Source: Xanthomonas euvesicatoria pv. euvesicatoria (GTDB taxonomy: Bacteria; Pseudomonadota; Gammaproteobacteria; Xanthomonadales; Xanthomonadaceae). Taken from it: a DNA stretch of 59,908 nt. A model generated the notes under the pieces. The model did not search any database. It worked only from the letters and a program-made list of their open reading frames with translations, and was not told where the DNA came from. Shown here in pieces: positions 7,848 through 17,715 of this stretch (positions are counted from its first letter, which is position 1; every line of letters begins with the position of its first letter). The stretch is taken from assembly GCF_020880415.1 (NCBI RefSeq), contig NZ_JAJIUJ010000012.1, forward strand, positions 1 through 59,908, written 5' to 3'. Both the position numbers and the translations under genes were made by a program.

Positions 7848-9038
7848 ATGCTCACGCTCGACCGCACCCTGGCGCAGTCCATTGTCGACCGCGCGATGAC
7901 CATCATCGACGGCAACGTCAATGTGATGGACCACTCCGGCGTCATCATCGCCAGCGGCGAGCCGGCGCGGATCGGCCAGCTGCACGAAGGTGCGTTGCTG
8001 GTGCTGTCCCGGCAGGGCCGGGTGGAGATCGACGCCGCCCTGGCGCAGCAGCTGGATGCGGTGCGCCCCGGCGTCAACCTGCCGCTGATCGCCGAGGGCC
8101 GCATCGTCGGCTGCGTCGGGCTGACCGGCGACCCGCAGCGCATCGGGCAGCAGGCCGAGCTGGTGCGCATGGCCGCCGAAGCGATGCTGGAACAGGCCGG
8201 GCTGCTGCGCCTGCTGGCCCGCGACGCGCGCCTGCGCGAAGAGGTCACGCTGGGCCTGATCCGGCCCGACGGCCCGACCCCGGCGCTGGCCGGCTGGGCC
8301 GAGCGGCTCGGGATCGCGCTGGACCTGCCGCGCGTGGCCGCGGTAATCGAAGTGGAAAGCGATAGCCTGGACCTGGACGCGATGCTGGTGGAACTGCAGC
8401 GCCTGCACACCCTGCTGTCCACGCCCGAGCGCGGCAACCTGATCGCCGCCACCGCGCTCAACGAGCTGGTGGTGCTCAAGCCGGCACTGGACCGGCGTGG
8501 CCACTGGGACGTGGCGGAGCAACGCCGTCGCGCGCACAGCCTGCTCGAGCGCATGCGCGCCAGCAGCCGGCTGCGGATCCGGCTGGCCCTGGGCCAGTAT
8601 TTTCCGCAGTCCAACGGCCTGGCGTTGTCGCACCAGATCGCGCGCACCACCATGCGCATCGGCAAGGCGCGCACCCCGTACGCCGACGCCTTCTTCTACG
8701 ACGATTACCGCCTGCCGGTGCTGGTGGACGACCTGCGCCAGGCCTGGCAGGCCGAGGAATTGCGCAAGCCGCTGCAGGCACTGCTGGCGCAGGACCGTCG
8801 CAGTCAGTTGCTGAAGACCTTGTCGGTCTGGTTCGGCGCCGGCATGCGCATGGCCCCCACCGCCAAGGCGCTGGGCATTCATCGCAACACCCTGGATTAC
8901 CGCATGCAGCGCATACAGGAACTGTGCGCGGTGGACCTGGGCAACACCGACGACTGCATGCGCCTGTACCTGGCGCTGCGGATGCGCCACGACAGCGCCG
9001 CAACCACGCCGAACACCGACGCGCACGCCCCCGACTGA
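7848..9038 (+). CDS. cdaR: CdaR family sugar-diacid transcriptional regulator
   Basis: The product is 396 residues from the ATG at 7848. Relative to E. coli CdaR it shows the diacid recognition domain (IIDGNVNVMDHSGVIIASG, IGQLHEGALLVL), a GGDEF-like middle region, and a C-terminal PucR-type helix-turn-helix (APTAKALGIHRNTLDYRMQ). A GTG at 7812 would add 12 residues; the ATG aligns better with the family start. CdaR proteins sense galactarate, glucarate or glycerate and activate catabolic genes. It lies downstream of the transporter and kinase on the same strand with a 232-bp gap, so it probably controls them and itself. Confidence 0.88.
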   Translation: MLTLDRTLAQSIVDRAMTIIDGNVNVMDHSGVIIASGEPARIGQLHEGALLVLSRQGRVEIDAALAQQLDAVRPGVNLPLIAEGRIVGCVGLTGDPQRIGQQAELVRMAAEAMLEQAGLLRLLARDARLREEVTLGLIRPDGPTPALAGWAERLGIALDLPRVAAVIEVESDSLDLDAMLVELQRLHTLLSTPERGNLIAATALNELVVLKPALDRRGHWDVAEQRRRAHSLLERMRASSRLRIRLALGQYFPQSNGLALSHQIARTTMRIGKARTPYADAFFYDDYRLPVLVDDLRQAWQAEELRKPLQALLAQDRRSQLLKTLSVWFGAGMRMAPTAKALGIHRNTLDYRMQRIQELCAVDLGNTDDCMRLYLALRMRHDSAATTPNTDAHAPD

Positions 9039-9102
9039 GCGGCGCCACAACCGCCGCAACGCTGCCCTGTGCAGTGGCGCACGGAACGCCGCCTTGGCTG
9101 GT

Positions 9103-10899
9103 ATGCGCAGTCCGCTAGACTGCGCGGATTGCCCGGCCGCGAGCGCTCCGTTGAACCAGTGCGATACCGTCGTGTCATCTGCGTCTAGCGAGGTCCAGCG
9201 CCTGGCACGTCTGGCGCTGTTGCAGGTGGTCGACACCGCCGCCGAGCCGTTCTTCGACGCGCTGGCCGCTGCCGCGCAGGCGATCGCCGGTACCCCCATC
9301 GCGCTGGTCTCGCTGGTGGACGAACATCGGCAGTGGTGGAAGGCCAACATCGGCCTGCCGGGGGTTTCGGAAACCCCACGCGAACTGGCGTTCTGCGCCC
9401 ACACCATCCAGGGCGATGCGGTGATGGAAGTGCGCGACGCGCCGGCCGACCCACGCTTCCACGACAACGCCCTGGTCACCGATGCGCCCGGTATCCGTTA
9501 TTACGCCGGCGCCCCCATCGTGCTGCCGGATGGCTTACGCATGGGCACGGTGTGCGTGATCGACCAGCGCCCGCGCGCGCTGGAGCCGGCGCAGTTGCAG
9601 GCCTTGCAGCAACTGGCCAGGGTGGCCGCCGAAGGCCTGGAGCAACGCCGTGTGATGCTCGAGCGCGAGGCGGCCAATGCCCAGCTGCAGCAGCGGCTGC
9701 GCGAGAGCGAAGCGTTTCTGGAGCGCACCGGCCGGGTGGCCGGGGTCGGCGGGTGGGAGGTGGACGTGGCCAGCGGCACGCTGATCTGGTCGGACCAGAC
9801 CTGCCGCCTGCACGATGTTCCGCCCGGTTACCGGCCCAGCCTGACCGAGGCGATCGGCTTCTATCCGCTGGAGGCGCGCGCGGTCATCACCGAAGCGGTC
9901 GAAGCCTGCGTGCGGGACGGCACGTCCTGGGATCTGGAGCTGCCGCTGACCAGCGCCACCGGGCGGCGGCTATGGGTGCACAGCACCGGATCGGTGGAAC
10001 ACGTGGATGGGCGCATGCGCCTGATCGGTGCGGTCCAGGACGTGACCGACCGGCACCAGGCCGTGGACGCGCTGGCCGCCAGCGAGCGCAAGTTCCGCAA
10101 GATGTTCCAGTACAGCCTGGGCCTGATCTGCACCCACGACATGCATGGCCGGCTGGTCAGCATCAACCCGGCCGCCGCACGCTCGCTCGGCCGCAGCGTC
10201 GAGCAGATGGAAGGCCGCTCGCTGGTGGAATTCGTGCGCCCCGAGCGCCACGCCGCCTTGCGCGGGTACCTCTCGCGGATGGTGCTCGATGGCCAGGATT
10301 CGGGAGTGATCGAACTGGTGGCCGGCGACGGCAGCCTGCGCCATTGGCAGTACCACAACGTGCTGGACGTGGAATCCGACGCCACGGTGGTGCTGGCGCA
10401 TGCCCAGGACATCACCAACCAGTACCGGCAGGAGAAGCAGCTGCTGGAATGGTCGTTCACCGACCCGCTGACCAACTGCTACAACCGCCGATTCCTGGAC
10501 GAACTGGACAAGCGCGACCCCAGCGTGCGCTGGGGCTGCATCGTGTTGGACCTGGACAAGTTCAAACTGGTCAACGACACCCATGGCCATCAACGCGGCG
10601 ACGAGGTGTTGGTGCAGATGGCATGGTTCCTCAACCAGCCGCTGCGCACCCAGGACCGCCTGGTACGCCTGGGCGGCGACGAATTCCTGGTGTTGCTACA
10701 CCAGGCCACCCAGGCACAGCTGGATGCGTTGACGCGCGACTACATGGGGGCCATCGAGGACGCGCCGATCCGCTTCACCCTCGGCACCGCCCTGCGCCAG
10801 GACGGCGAAGCGCTGGCGGCGGTGGTCGATCGCGCCGACCACTCGCTGTACTCGCTGCGCCGCGCCCGCCGCGGCACCGGCACCAGCGACCAGCGCTGA
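9103..10899 (+). CDS. Diguanylate cyclase with GAF-PAS-PAS-GGDEF architecture
   Basis: The product is 598 residues with no membrane segment. It has a GAF domain (about 25-180, with the PRELAFCAHTI signature), a PAS_3 domain (about 210-320, GGWEVDVASG), a second PAS domain (about 330-440) and a C-terminal GGDEF domain. The active-site loop GGDEF (residues 524-528) is intact, and RTQD five residues before it fits the inhibitory I-site RxxD. It should therefore make cyclic di-GMP and be feedback-inhibited. No EAL domain is present. The start is uncertain: ATG 9103 is used, TTG 9094 is possible. The signal sensed by the GAF and PAS domains is unknown. Confidence 0.9.
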   Translation: MRSPLDCADCPAASAPLNQCDTVVSSASSEVQRLARLALLQVVDTAAEPFFDALAAAAQAIAGTPIALVSLVDEHRQWWKANIGLPGVSETPRELAFCAHTIQGDAVMEVRDAPADPRFHDNALVTDAPGIRYYAGAPIVLPDGLRMGTVCVIDQRPRALEPAQLQALQQLARVAAEGLEQRRVMLEREAANAQLQQRLRESEAFLERTGRVAGVGGWEVDVASGTLIWSDQTCRLHDVPPGYRPSLTEAIGFYPLEARAVITEAVEACVRDGTSWDLELPLTSATGRRLWVHSTGSVEHVDGRMRLIGAVQDVTDRHQAVDALAASERKFRKMFQYSLGLICTHDMHGRLVSINPAAARSLGRSVEQMEGRSLVEFVRPERHAALRGYLSRMVLDGQDSGVIELVAGDGSLRHWQYHNVLDVESDATVVLAHAQDITNQYRQEKQLLEWSFTDPLTNCYNRRFLDELDKRDPSVRWGCIVLDLDKFKLVNDTHGHQRGDEVLVQMAWFLNQPLRTQDRLVRLGGDEFLVLLHQATQAQLDALTRDYMGAIEDAPIRFTLGTALRQDGEALAAVVDRADHSLYSLRRARRGTGTSDQR

Positions 10900-10981
10900 G
10901 CTTGCGCGCACCTGAAAGCTGCACCGGACCCAGGTGACCGGCTGCGGGAACGCGTGCCGATGAATACGCGATCGCCTATCA

Positions 10982-10995
10982 TGTAAACGTTTACA
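10982..10995. promoter_or_regulatory. Perfect 14-bp palindrome TGTAAACGTTTACA (LacI-family-like operator)
   Basis: TGTAAACGTTTACA is a perfect palindrome with the central CG and flanking A/T of LacI/GalR operators. It ends 15 bp before the DUF2628 start codon and 83 bp after the diguanylate cyclase stop. Its position would let a repressor block transcription or translation of the DUF2628 gene. No LacI-family gene occurs in the window, so the regulator would act in trans. Confidence 0.6.
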
Positions 10996-11010
10996 ACTAC
11001 ATGGATTGGA

Positions 11011-11400
11011 ATGGATACCTTCGATCGCACCCAGCTCAGCCCCAAGTGGCAATTCCGCGTCGCCTTCTTCGACCGTCACGGCGGTCCCAGGGACCCTGCC
11101 TACAAAGAGGCGCTCAAGACCCTGCCGTTCGGGGAGAAGCTCAAGGTGGGCATGAACTTCTACGCGTTGTTCTTCGGCTTCATCTATTTCTTCATCCTGG
11201 GCCTGTGGCGCAAGGCGCTGGGCCTGATCGGCGTCGGCCTGGTGGTCGGCATCGTAGCCTCGTTCCTGCCCGCATCGATCGGTAACGCGCTGAGCATTCC
11301 ACTGGCCCTGCTGGCCGGCATGAGCGCCAACTACGCCTACTACCTGGACAAGGTGAAGGGCAGCACCAGCTTCAACCCGTTCGAAGGCATGCGCTGGTAA
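11011..11400 (+). CDS. DUF2628 domain-containing inner-membrane protein
   Basis: The 129-residue protein has a soluble N-terminal stretch and three hydrophobic segments in the middle (FYALFFGFIYFFILGLW, LIGVGLVVGIVASFLP, LSIPLALLAGMSANY). It ends in a short tail with FNPFEGMRW. The layout fits DUF2628, a family of small membrane proteins of unknown role. The ATG at 11011 is preceded by a weak GGATTGGA ribosome site and a palindromic operator-like sequence. A good terminator follows, so the gene is probably monocistronic. Confidence 0.8.
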   Translation: MDTFDRTQLSPKWQFRVAFFDRHGGPRDPAYKEALKTLPFGEKLKVGMNFYALFFGFIYFFILGLWRKALGLIGVGLVVGIVASFLPASIGNALSIPLALLAGMSANYAYYLDKVKGSTSFNPFEGMRW

Positions 11401-11442
11401 GCCACCGCCGGGCGCGGACCCTCCCACCGACGCCCTGCCGCC

Positions 11443-11470
11443 AAGCCCGGTCCTGTGACCGGGCTTTTTT
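11443..11470 (+). terminator. Rho-independent terminator
   Basis: AAGCCCGGTC and GACCGGGCTT pair around a short loop and are followed by a run of T (TTTTTT). It lies 42 bp after the DUF2628 stop codon and ends that transcript. Confidence 0.9.
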
Positions 11471-12066
11471 GTGGGCCAAGCGCGCCGGCCTAAGGACAAG
11501 CATATGGGCATCATTTGCATGCCAGATGGCAGAGGATCGCGGGAAAAGCGCATTCAACCCTCGCCGTACGCGACTCATGCCGCGCGGGCACAGACGCGAT
11601 CGCAGCAGCGCCAGGATTTGAGAATAGGCCTCGCTGCACGGCCATGCGTCCTGGGCAGCCTCCCGCGCACGCTGCGAGCGGGTTGTCGGCGCAGAGCACC
11701 CTCCGATCCGGCAGCGCCACGGCTGCCGAAACGGCGCTTGGCCCTGGAAATGGGCGCCGGACCAACTGCCGTCCCGGCAGCGTCGGAAGTCACAGCCGGG
11801 CTCATCCGTTAGCGAAGCTGGCAAGGCGTTTGGGTCCGATACTCCAAACCATTGATCTAAAAGACTTCTCTACCTCGAAGATGCGCTTGAGCCCGCCAGG
11901 ATTGTTGCGTCGCGGCGTGGTGTGGGTGCTGCCGCATGCTTAATCTTTGCCAACACATGACACACCGCTCTGCTAGTTTTAGATCGATCCAAGCGCGTCC
12001 ATCGCCCGCAAGTGTTTGAAAGAGATTGTCTTTCCGTCGCACTATCATCCTCGACGAGACGCTTGA
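11471..12066. other. 596-bp region without a supported gene
   Basis: No reading frame here has convincing protein-like composition on either strand. The last 250 bp (about 11820-12066) are AT-richer than the neighbourhood and probably hold the promoter and leader of the TonB-dependent receptor. The region could hide a small RNA, but I see no recognisable element. Confidence 0.6.
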
Positions 12067-15000
12067 ATGACCGCTTTTCGCCATTGCCGCCACACCCGCC
12101 TGTCGCAGGCGCTGCTGCTCGCATCACTGTCGCCCCTGGCTGGCCTGGACCAGCAGACCCCCGCCCCGCAACAGCTGGACGCGGTCACCGTCACCGGCTC
12201 GCGCATCAAGCGCGTGCATGCCGAAGGCCCGGCGCCGGTGCAGATCATCGGCGCCGACGAGATCCGCGCGCAGGGCTTCACCACCGTCTACGACATGCTC
12301 GGCACCCTCAACCAGGCCATCGGCACGGTGGAGGCGGACGTCAGCTGGGGCTCGCATACGCCCAATGCCAGCCCGCTCAACCTGCGCAACCTCGGCCCCA
12401 ACCGCAGCCTGTTGCTGGTCAACGGCCGCCGCGTGGCCGATTACCCGTTGCCGTACGACGGCCAGAGCAACGTTTCCAACTACAGCAACATCCCGGCCGC
12501 GGCGGTGGACCGGGTGGAAGTGCTCACCGGCGGCGCCTCGGCCATCTACGGCTCGGACGCGATCGCCGGCGTGGTCAACGTGATCCTCAAGCAGAACTAC
12601 AGCGGCGATCAGTTCCGCATGCGCGGCGGCACCTCCACCGAGGGCGGCCGCGACACCGCCGACGTGTCCTGGGCCGGCGGGCGCACCGGCGACCACTGGA
12701 GCGTGACCTACGCGCTGCAGTACACCAGCCGCGACCCGCTGTTCGGCCGCGATCGCCCGCAGATGGACGACGCCAGCGATGCGCCCTACAGCGCCTGGAC
12801 CACCGAACAGCGGCGGGTGGGGTTTCGCCCCAGCAGCGGCATTGCGCTGATCGACAATGCCACCGGCACCCGCCAGGCGCCGCCGCCCGGTGCCTGCGAT
12901 CAGTTCGGCGGCGAGTACTACCTGGCCGACCGGCTGCTCTACAACCGCAATACCGGTGTCACCACCAATACCGGCCAGCTGTGCGGGCTGAGCGCCGACT
13001 ACGGCCAATGGCTGCTGCGCAGCGGCAGCAAGGACCTGTCCGGGTATCTGTACGGCACCTGGGAGTTCGGCAACGGCGTACAGGCCTGGACCAACCTGGC
13101 GGTGTTCGACTCCGAAGCGCAGTGGGGCACCTCGCCGCCCTATGTGCAACTGCCGGCCGGGCTGGACTATCCGGCCTTTTACGATACCGCCAGCGGCCAG
13201 CAGCTGATCGGCGTGCGCCAGTTCACCGCCAGCGAGGTCGGCAGCCAGGCCGGCCTGCGCAACCGCAATCGCGAGCGTTCCTGGGACATCAGCGCCGGCC
13301 TGCGCGGCACCCTGGCCGACGGCCGCTTCGACTGGGAAGCCTCGCTGGGGCGCTCGTACTACCGGGTACAGGAGCGCATTTCCACGGTCGATTGGCAGCG
13401 CGCCAACGACTACTTCCTGGGCCCGCAGCAGGGCACGGTGGACGGGCTGCCGGCCTACACGCTGGACCGCGCGCGCTGGTGGACCCCGCTGACGCCAGGC
13501 CAGTACGCGCAGATCGGCGCGCATTCGGTCAACCGCGCCGCGTCCTGGGTCAACCAGGGAGCGCTCAGCCTGAGCGGTCGGCTGTTCGAGGGCTGGGCCG
13601 GGCCGGTCGAATTCGCCGCGGTGCTGGAAGCGGCCCAGCAAGGGTATCGGCTCAATCCGGACCCGCGTGCCAATGTCGATTACGAAGTGCAGAACGTCGA
13701 CCGCGGCGGCGGCGAGCGCACCCGCTACTCGGGCGGCCTGGAGTTCGGCGTGCCGTTGACCGCCACGCTCACCGCCACCCTGGCCGGCCGCTTTGATCGC
13801 TATGGCGACTACACCGCATTCAACGACGCCGCCGACCAGTTGGACATCGGCACCCAGAAGGAATCCACCTGGAGCGTCGGCCTGCAGTGGCGGCCGATCA
13901 ACAGCCTGCTGCTGCGCGGCAGCTACGCCACCAGCTTCCGCGCCCCGGACATGCATTACTTGCTCGGACAACCCAGCTCGGCGCAGGTGCGCACGCTCGA
14001 CCAGTACCGCTGCATCGCCAGCGGTGCCTACCAGATCAACAACTGCACCGGCGACAACACCGAGGTGACTTATCCCTTCGCGATCAATCGCCGCGGCACC
14101 CCGGATCTGGAGTCGGAACTGGGCAATTCCTGGACGGTGGGGTTTGTCTGGGATGCGTTCGAGAACCTGTCGTTGACCGCCGACTTCTGGCGCATCCATC
14201 TGGAAGAAGAGATCCGCGACATCGATGAAACCACCATCCTGCGCGACGAGGCCGGCTGCCGCACCGGGCTGACCATCACGCCTGGGCAGGCCTGGTCCAA
14301 CCCGGGCGGCGCCGATTACTGCGCCTCGATCCTGGCGCGCGTGCAGCGCAATGCGGCCGGCGCCATCACCGCCATCGAGCGCGGGCCGATCAACCTGGCC
14401 CAGCGCGATGTCAGCGGCATCGACCTGTCGGCGCGCTATCAGCTCAAGACCGGTATCGGCGACTTCCAGATGGGGCTCGACTACACCAACCTGCGCTCGA
14501 TGCGCGAGCAGACCTACCGTACCGACCCCAACCCCGAGCGCCGCGACCGCGATATCCGCAGCAAGCTGCGCGGCAGCGTGAGCTGGCTGTACGGCAACTG
14601 GAATGCCACCGTCTATGGCGATCGCGTCGGCGCGGTGCCGGGCGTGCGTTCGCACTGGGGCCTGGACCGGCTGGACAACCCCGGCGGCTGCGTGCCGTTT
14701 GCCGATGGCGGCGTGCCCGACGACCGCGCCAACTGCACCGACACCGATCCGGCCAGCCCCACCTTCGGCCAGAGCACCCGCAAGTACTACGGCCGCATCG
14801 GCCCGGCCATCACCTGGAATGTCAATGTCGGCTACCGCATCACGCCGGCGATGAAGCTCAACCTGTACGTCAACAACGTTTTCAACAGCACCGGCTACAA
14901 CCACAAGGATCCGTACAAACTCGATTACGAGTTCTATAACAGCCGCCTGTTCAGCCCGGCCGGGCGCGAGATCGCGGCAGAATACGTGTTCGATTTTTGA
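12067..15000 (+). CDS. TonB-dependent outer-membrane receptor
   Basis: The product is 977 residues. The N-terminal plug domain starts with QLDAVTVTGSRIKR and continues through LLVNGRRVADYPLP, VDRVEVLTGGASAIYGSDA and VVNVILKQNY. The 22-strand barrel follows, with the conserved LLLRGSYATSFRAPDM segment and a C-terminal beta-strand ending in F (AAEYVFDF). The leader is short and atypical (about 27 residues, no clear Ala-x-Ala site), so the start may be wrong or the signal weak. The GH92 mannosidase gene follows 230 bp downstream, suggesting transport of a mannose-containing glycan. Family is firm; the substrate is inferred. Confidence 0.9.
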   Translation: MTAFRHCRHTRLSQALLLASLSPLAGLDQQTPAPQQLDAVTVTGSRIKRVHAEGPAPVQIIGADEIRAQGFTTVYDMLGTLNQAIGTVEADVSWGSHTPNASPLNLRNLGPNRSLLLVNGRRVADYPLPYDGQSNVSNYSNIPAAAVDRVEVLTGGASAIYGSDAIAGVVNVILKQNYSGDQFRMRGGTSTEGGRDTADVSWAGGRTGDHWSVTYALQYTSRDPLFGRDRPQMDDASDAPYSAWTTEQRRVGFRPSSGIALIDNATGTRQAPPPGACDQFGGEYYLADRLLYNRNTGVTTNTGQLCGLSADYGQWLLRSGSKDLSGYLYGTWEFGNGVQAWTNLAVFDSEAQWGTSPPYVQLPAGLDYPAFYDTASGQQLIGVRQFTASEVGSQAGLRNRNRERSWDISAGLRGTLADGRFDWEASLGRSYYRVQERISTVDWQRANDYFLGPQQGTVDGLPAYTLDRARWWTPLTPGQYAQIGAHSVNRAASWVNQGALSLSGRLFEGWAGPVEFAAVLEAAQQGYRLNPDPRANVDYEVQNVDRGGGERTRYSGGLEFGVPLTATLTATLAGRFDRYGDYTAFNDAADQLDIGTQKESTWSVGLQWRPINSLLLRGSYATSFRAPDMHYLLGQPSSAQVRTLDQYRCIASGAYQINNCTGDNTEVTYPFAINRRGTPDLESELGNSWTVGFVWDAFENLSLTADFWRIHLEEEIRDIDETTILRDEAGCRTGLTITPGQAWSNPGGADYCASILARVQRNAAGAITAIERGPINLAQRDVSGIDLSARYQLKTGIGDFQMGLDYTNLRSMREQTYRTDPNPERRDRDIRSKLRGSVSWLYGNWNATVYGDRVGAVPGVRSHWGLDRLDNPGGCVPFADGGVPDDRANCTDTDPASPTFGQSTRKYYGRIGPAITWNVNVGYRITPAMKLNLYVNNVFNSTGYNHKDPYKLDYEFYNSRLFSPAGREIAAEYVFDF

Positions 15001-15230
15001 AGCGCGCAATCGGCGACGCGTGCGTCGGATATGGACAGGTGGTGTTTGCGGCATCGTCCGGGCAAGCAAGATGCCTGCCGATTCCGGGCACGGCCAAAAC
15101 GCACGACGATGCCGGCGCTTGGTGTCTCGTGTTGCGCGCACGTGTCGTGCGTCGGTCGCTGCGCATCGCAGCGGCGGGCACGCGCCTTCCACCTGCGGCT
15201 TTGGCCGCCCTCTCCCCCAAGGGGTTCTGC

Positions 15231-17705
15231 ATGCTGTCAGTCGTACCGCCCAACCGTTCCACTGCGCGTGCTGCGCGCACGTCGTTCTGGCGCCGCGCCG
15301 CGGTCGGTCTGTGCCTGCTTGGCGTGGCCATGTCCGGCCCGCTGGCCGCGCAAGACCCGGCGCAGGTCAATACCTTCATCGGCAGCAAGGACGACGGCAA
15401 TACCTATCCGGGCGCCTCGGCGCCATTTGGCCTGATCCAGGTCAGCCCGATCGGCGCGCACTACGCCGGCTGGCGCTATGACGACCCCAGCATTCGCGGC
15501 TTCGGCCATTCGTTCCTGTCCGGCGCCGGATGCTGGGAGCAGGGCGGGCAGGTGTCGATACTGCCGGTGACCGGCCGCATCGGCCCCGGCGGCGACTTCG
15601 ACACCAACGATGCCAAGGCCTTCGACCAGAAACGCTATGCCGCGCGTTACACGCACGATGGCGAAGTCGGCCAGGCCGGCTATTACAAGGTGCGGCTCAC
15701 CGATTACGGCAGCATCGACGCCGAAGCCAGCGCGCTGACCCGCGCCGCGACCGAGCGCTACACCTTCGCGCCGGGTGCCGACACCGGCCATGTGCTGGTC
15801 AACGTGGCGCAGGCCAACGACCGCCATGTGGTGATCGGCAGCCAGGTGCAGATCGTCGGCGACCGCGTGGTCGAGGGCAAACTGACCACGCAGAGTTTCT
15901 GCGGTGGCCACGAATACACCACCTGGTTCCGGCTGGAATTCGATCGCCCGTTCACCGCGCATGGCGTCTGGGGCGAAGAGGGCGGTGTGCCCGGCGCGCG
16001 TCACGGCATGGGCGGCGAACTCAAACCCAACGGTGCCTGGCTCAGCTTCCCGCTGGGCAAAGACAAGCGCGCGCGTGCGGTGACCGTGGTCAGCGCCATC
16101 TCGCATGTGGATGCGCAAGGCGCCCGCAGCAACCTGCGTGCCGATGGCATGCAGGGCGGCAAACTGCTCAGTCTTGAACAGATGCGCCAACGCGCGCAGC
16201 AGGCCTGGCGCAATGCGTTGGCCAGCATGCAAGTGGAAGGCGCCAGCAACGACGAGCGTTCCGTGGCCTATACCGCGCTGTATCACGCCTTGCTGCAGCC
16301 GCTGACCGGCAGCGATGCCGATGGCCGCTATCGCGGCTACGACGATGCGATCCATCGCGCCGATGGCTGGACCTACTACGAGTATTTTTCGCTGTGGGAT
16401 ACCTACCGCTCGCAAAACCAGCTGCTGGCCTTGCTGCAGCCAACGCGCGCGCGCGACATCGGCCGCTCGTTGCTGGCGATCCAGCAGCAAGGCGGCTGGC
16501 TGCCGCGTTGGGGCTATGCCAACTACGACACCAACATCATGACCGGCGACCCGGTCACCCCGTTCCTGGTGGATCTGTGGCGCTTCGGCGCGTTGCAGGG
16601 TAACGAGGCGCAGGCGTATGCAGCGCTGCGCCAGAATGCGTTCGGCCAGCCGCCGATCAATTCGCGCCACGCCGGGCGCTCGGGCAATGCCAACTATCTG
16701 GCCAACGGCTTCGTGCAATACGACCGTGCGTTTCCCTCCAAGGGCATGGACGTGGACCCGCATCACGGCGGTTCGGCCACGCTGGAATACGCGCTGGCCG
16801 ATTGCGCGCTCGCACAGATGGCGCAAGCGCTGGGCCACGGCGATGACAGCGCGCAGCTGCGCAAACGCGGCGGCAACTGGCACAACGTCTGGGATGCGGA
16901 TGTGCGCGATACCGAGACCGGCTTTGCCGGCTTCCCGCGCCCGCGGCTGGAAGACGGCAGCTGGTATGCGCCATCCGACGATCGCTACAGCCCACGCTCC
17001 GAGCACGGCTTCCACGAAGGCACAGCCTGGCAATACCAGTGGCTGGTCCAGCAGGACATCCCCGGCATGCTGCAGGCCATGCATGGCCGCGAACACACCG
17101 GTAAACGCCTGGACGCTTTCTTCGCCTACGACGATCTACTGAAAGATCCGCTCACTGCCGCACGCACGCACTGGGTGGTCGGCCCGTACAGCTATTACAA
17201 CCAGTACCGCTACAACCCCAACAACGAACCGGACCTGCACGCACCGTGGATGTACACGCTGATCGGGCAACCATGGAAGACCGCCACCGTGGTGCGCGCC
17301 GCGCAGCAGTTGTTCACCAATGCGCCCAACGGCGTCACCGGGAACGACGACCTTGGCACCATGTCGGCCTGGTATCTGTTCAGCGCGCTCGGCCTGTATC
17401 CGGCAGTGCCGGGTAGCGGGCAATTCCTGCTGCATGCGCCGCGTTTCAAGCGGGTCACGCTGAATCTGGGCAACGGCAAGCGCCTGCGCATCGACGCGCC
17501 CGGGGCCAACGGCCGCGCGCTGCAATACGTGGACAGCGTGCGTTGGAATGGAAAGCCGCAGCCGCAGGTGTTCCTGGATTGGGCGCAGCTGCAGCAGGGC
17601 GGCACGCTGTCGTTTGCGCTCACCCCGCAGGCGCCCACCCAAGGCTGGGGTACGCAAGCGGATGCATTGCCCACTTCATTCTGCGCCACACCTCAGGCGC
17701 AGTAA
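15231..17705 (+). CDS. GH92 family alpha-mannosidase, exported
   Basis: The 824-residue product has a signal peptide of about 40 residues ending GPLAAQ. The GH92 N-terminal domain (VNTFIGSKDDGNTYPGA, GFGHSFLSGAGC) is followed by the catalytic (alpha/alpha)6 domain with GDPVTPFLVDLW, HGGSATLEYALADCA and GNDDLGTMSAWYLF. GH92 enzymes are Ca2+-dependent exo-alpha-mannosidases that trim alpha-1,2, 1,3 or 1,4-linked mannose from N-glycans or mannans. AAGGGG 6 bp before the ATG at 15231 decides the start over longer alternatives. It is in the same orientation as the upstream TonB receptor, consistent with a carbohydrate utilisation pair. The linkage specificity is unknown. Confidence 0.92.
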   Translation: MLSVVPPNRSTARAARTSFWRRAAVGLCLLGVAMSGPLAAQDPAQVNTFIGSKDDGNTYPGASAPFGLIQVSPIGAHYAGWRYDDPSIRGFGHSFLSGAGCWEQGGQVSILPVTGRIGPGGDFDTNDAKAFDQKRYAARYTHDGEVGQAGYYKVRLTDYGSIDAEASALTRAATERYTFAPGADTGHVLVNVAQANDRHVVIGSQVQIVGDRVVEGKLTTQSFCGGHEYTTWFRLEFDRPFTAHGVWGEEGGVPGARHGMGGELKPNGAWLSFPLGKDKRARAVTVVSAISHVDAQGARSNLRADGMQGGKLLSLEQMRQRAQQAWRNALASMQVEGASNDERSVAYTALYHALLQPLTGSDADGRYRGYDDAIHRADGWTYYEYFSLWDTYRSQNQLLALLQPTRARDIGRSLLAIQQQGGWLPRWGYANYDTNIMTGDPVTPFLVDLWRFGALQGNEAQAYAALRQNAFGQPPINSRHAGRSGNANYLANGFVQYDRAFPSKGMDVDPHHGGSATLEYALADCALAQMAQALGHGDDSAQLRKRGGNWHNVWDADVRDTETGFAGFPRPRLEDGSWYAPSDDRYSPRSEHGFHEGTAWQYQWLVQQDIPGMLQAMHGREHTGKRLDAFFAYDDLLKDPLTAARTHWVVGPYSYYNQYRYNPNNEPDLHAPWMYTLIGQPWKTATVVRAAQQLFTNAPNGVTGNDDLGTMSAWYLFSALGLYPAVPGSGQFLLHAPRFKRVTLNLGNGKRLRIDAPGANGRALQYVDSVRWNGKPQPQVFLDWAQLQQGGTLSFALTPQAPTQGWGTQADALPTSFCATPQAQ

Positions 17706-17715
17706 CACCACGGCG

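Noticed and set aside
11471..12066. Small reading frames on both strands in the gap before the TonB receptor
   Set aside because: None has a ribosome site with protein-like composition.
12124..15192. A 1022-codon open frame antisense to the TonB receptor gene
   Set aside because: Shadow of the receptor gene; no recognisable domain, Ala/Gly/His/Arg-rich composition.
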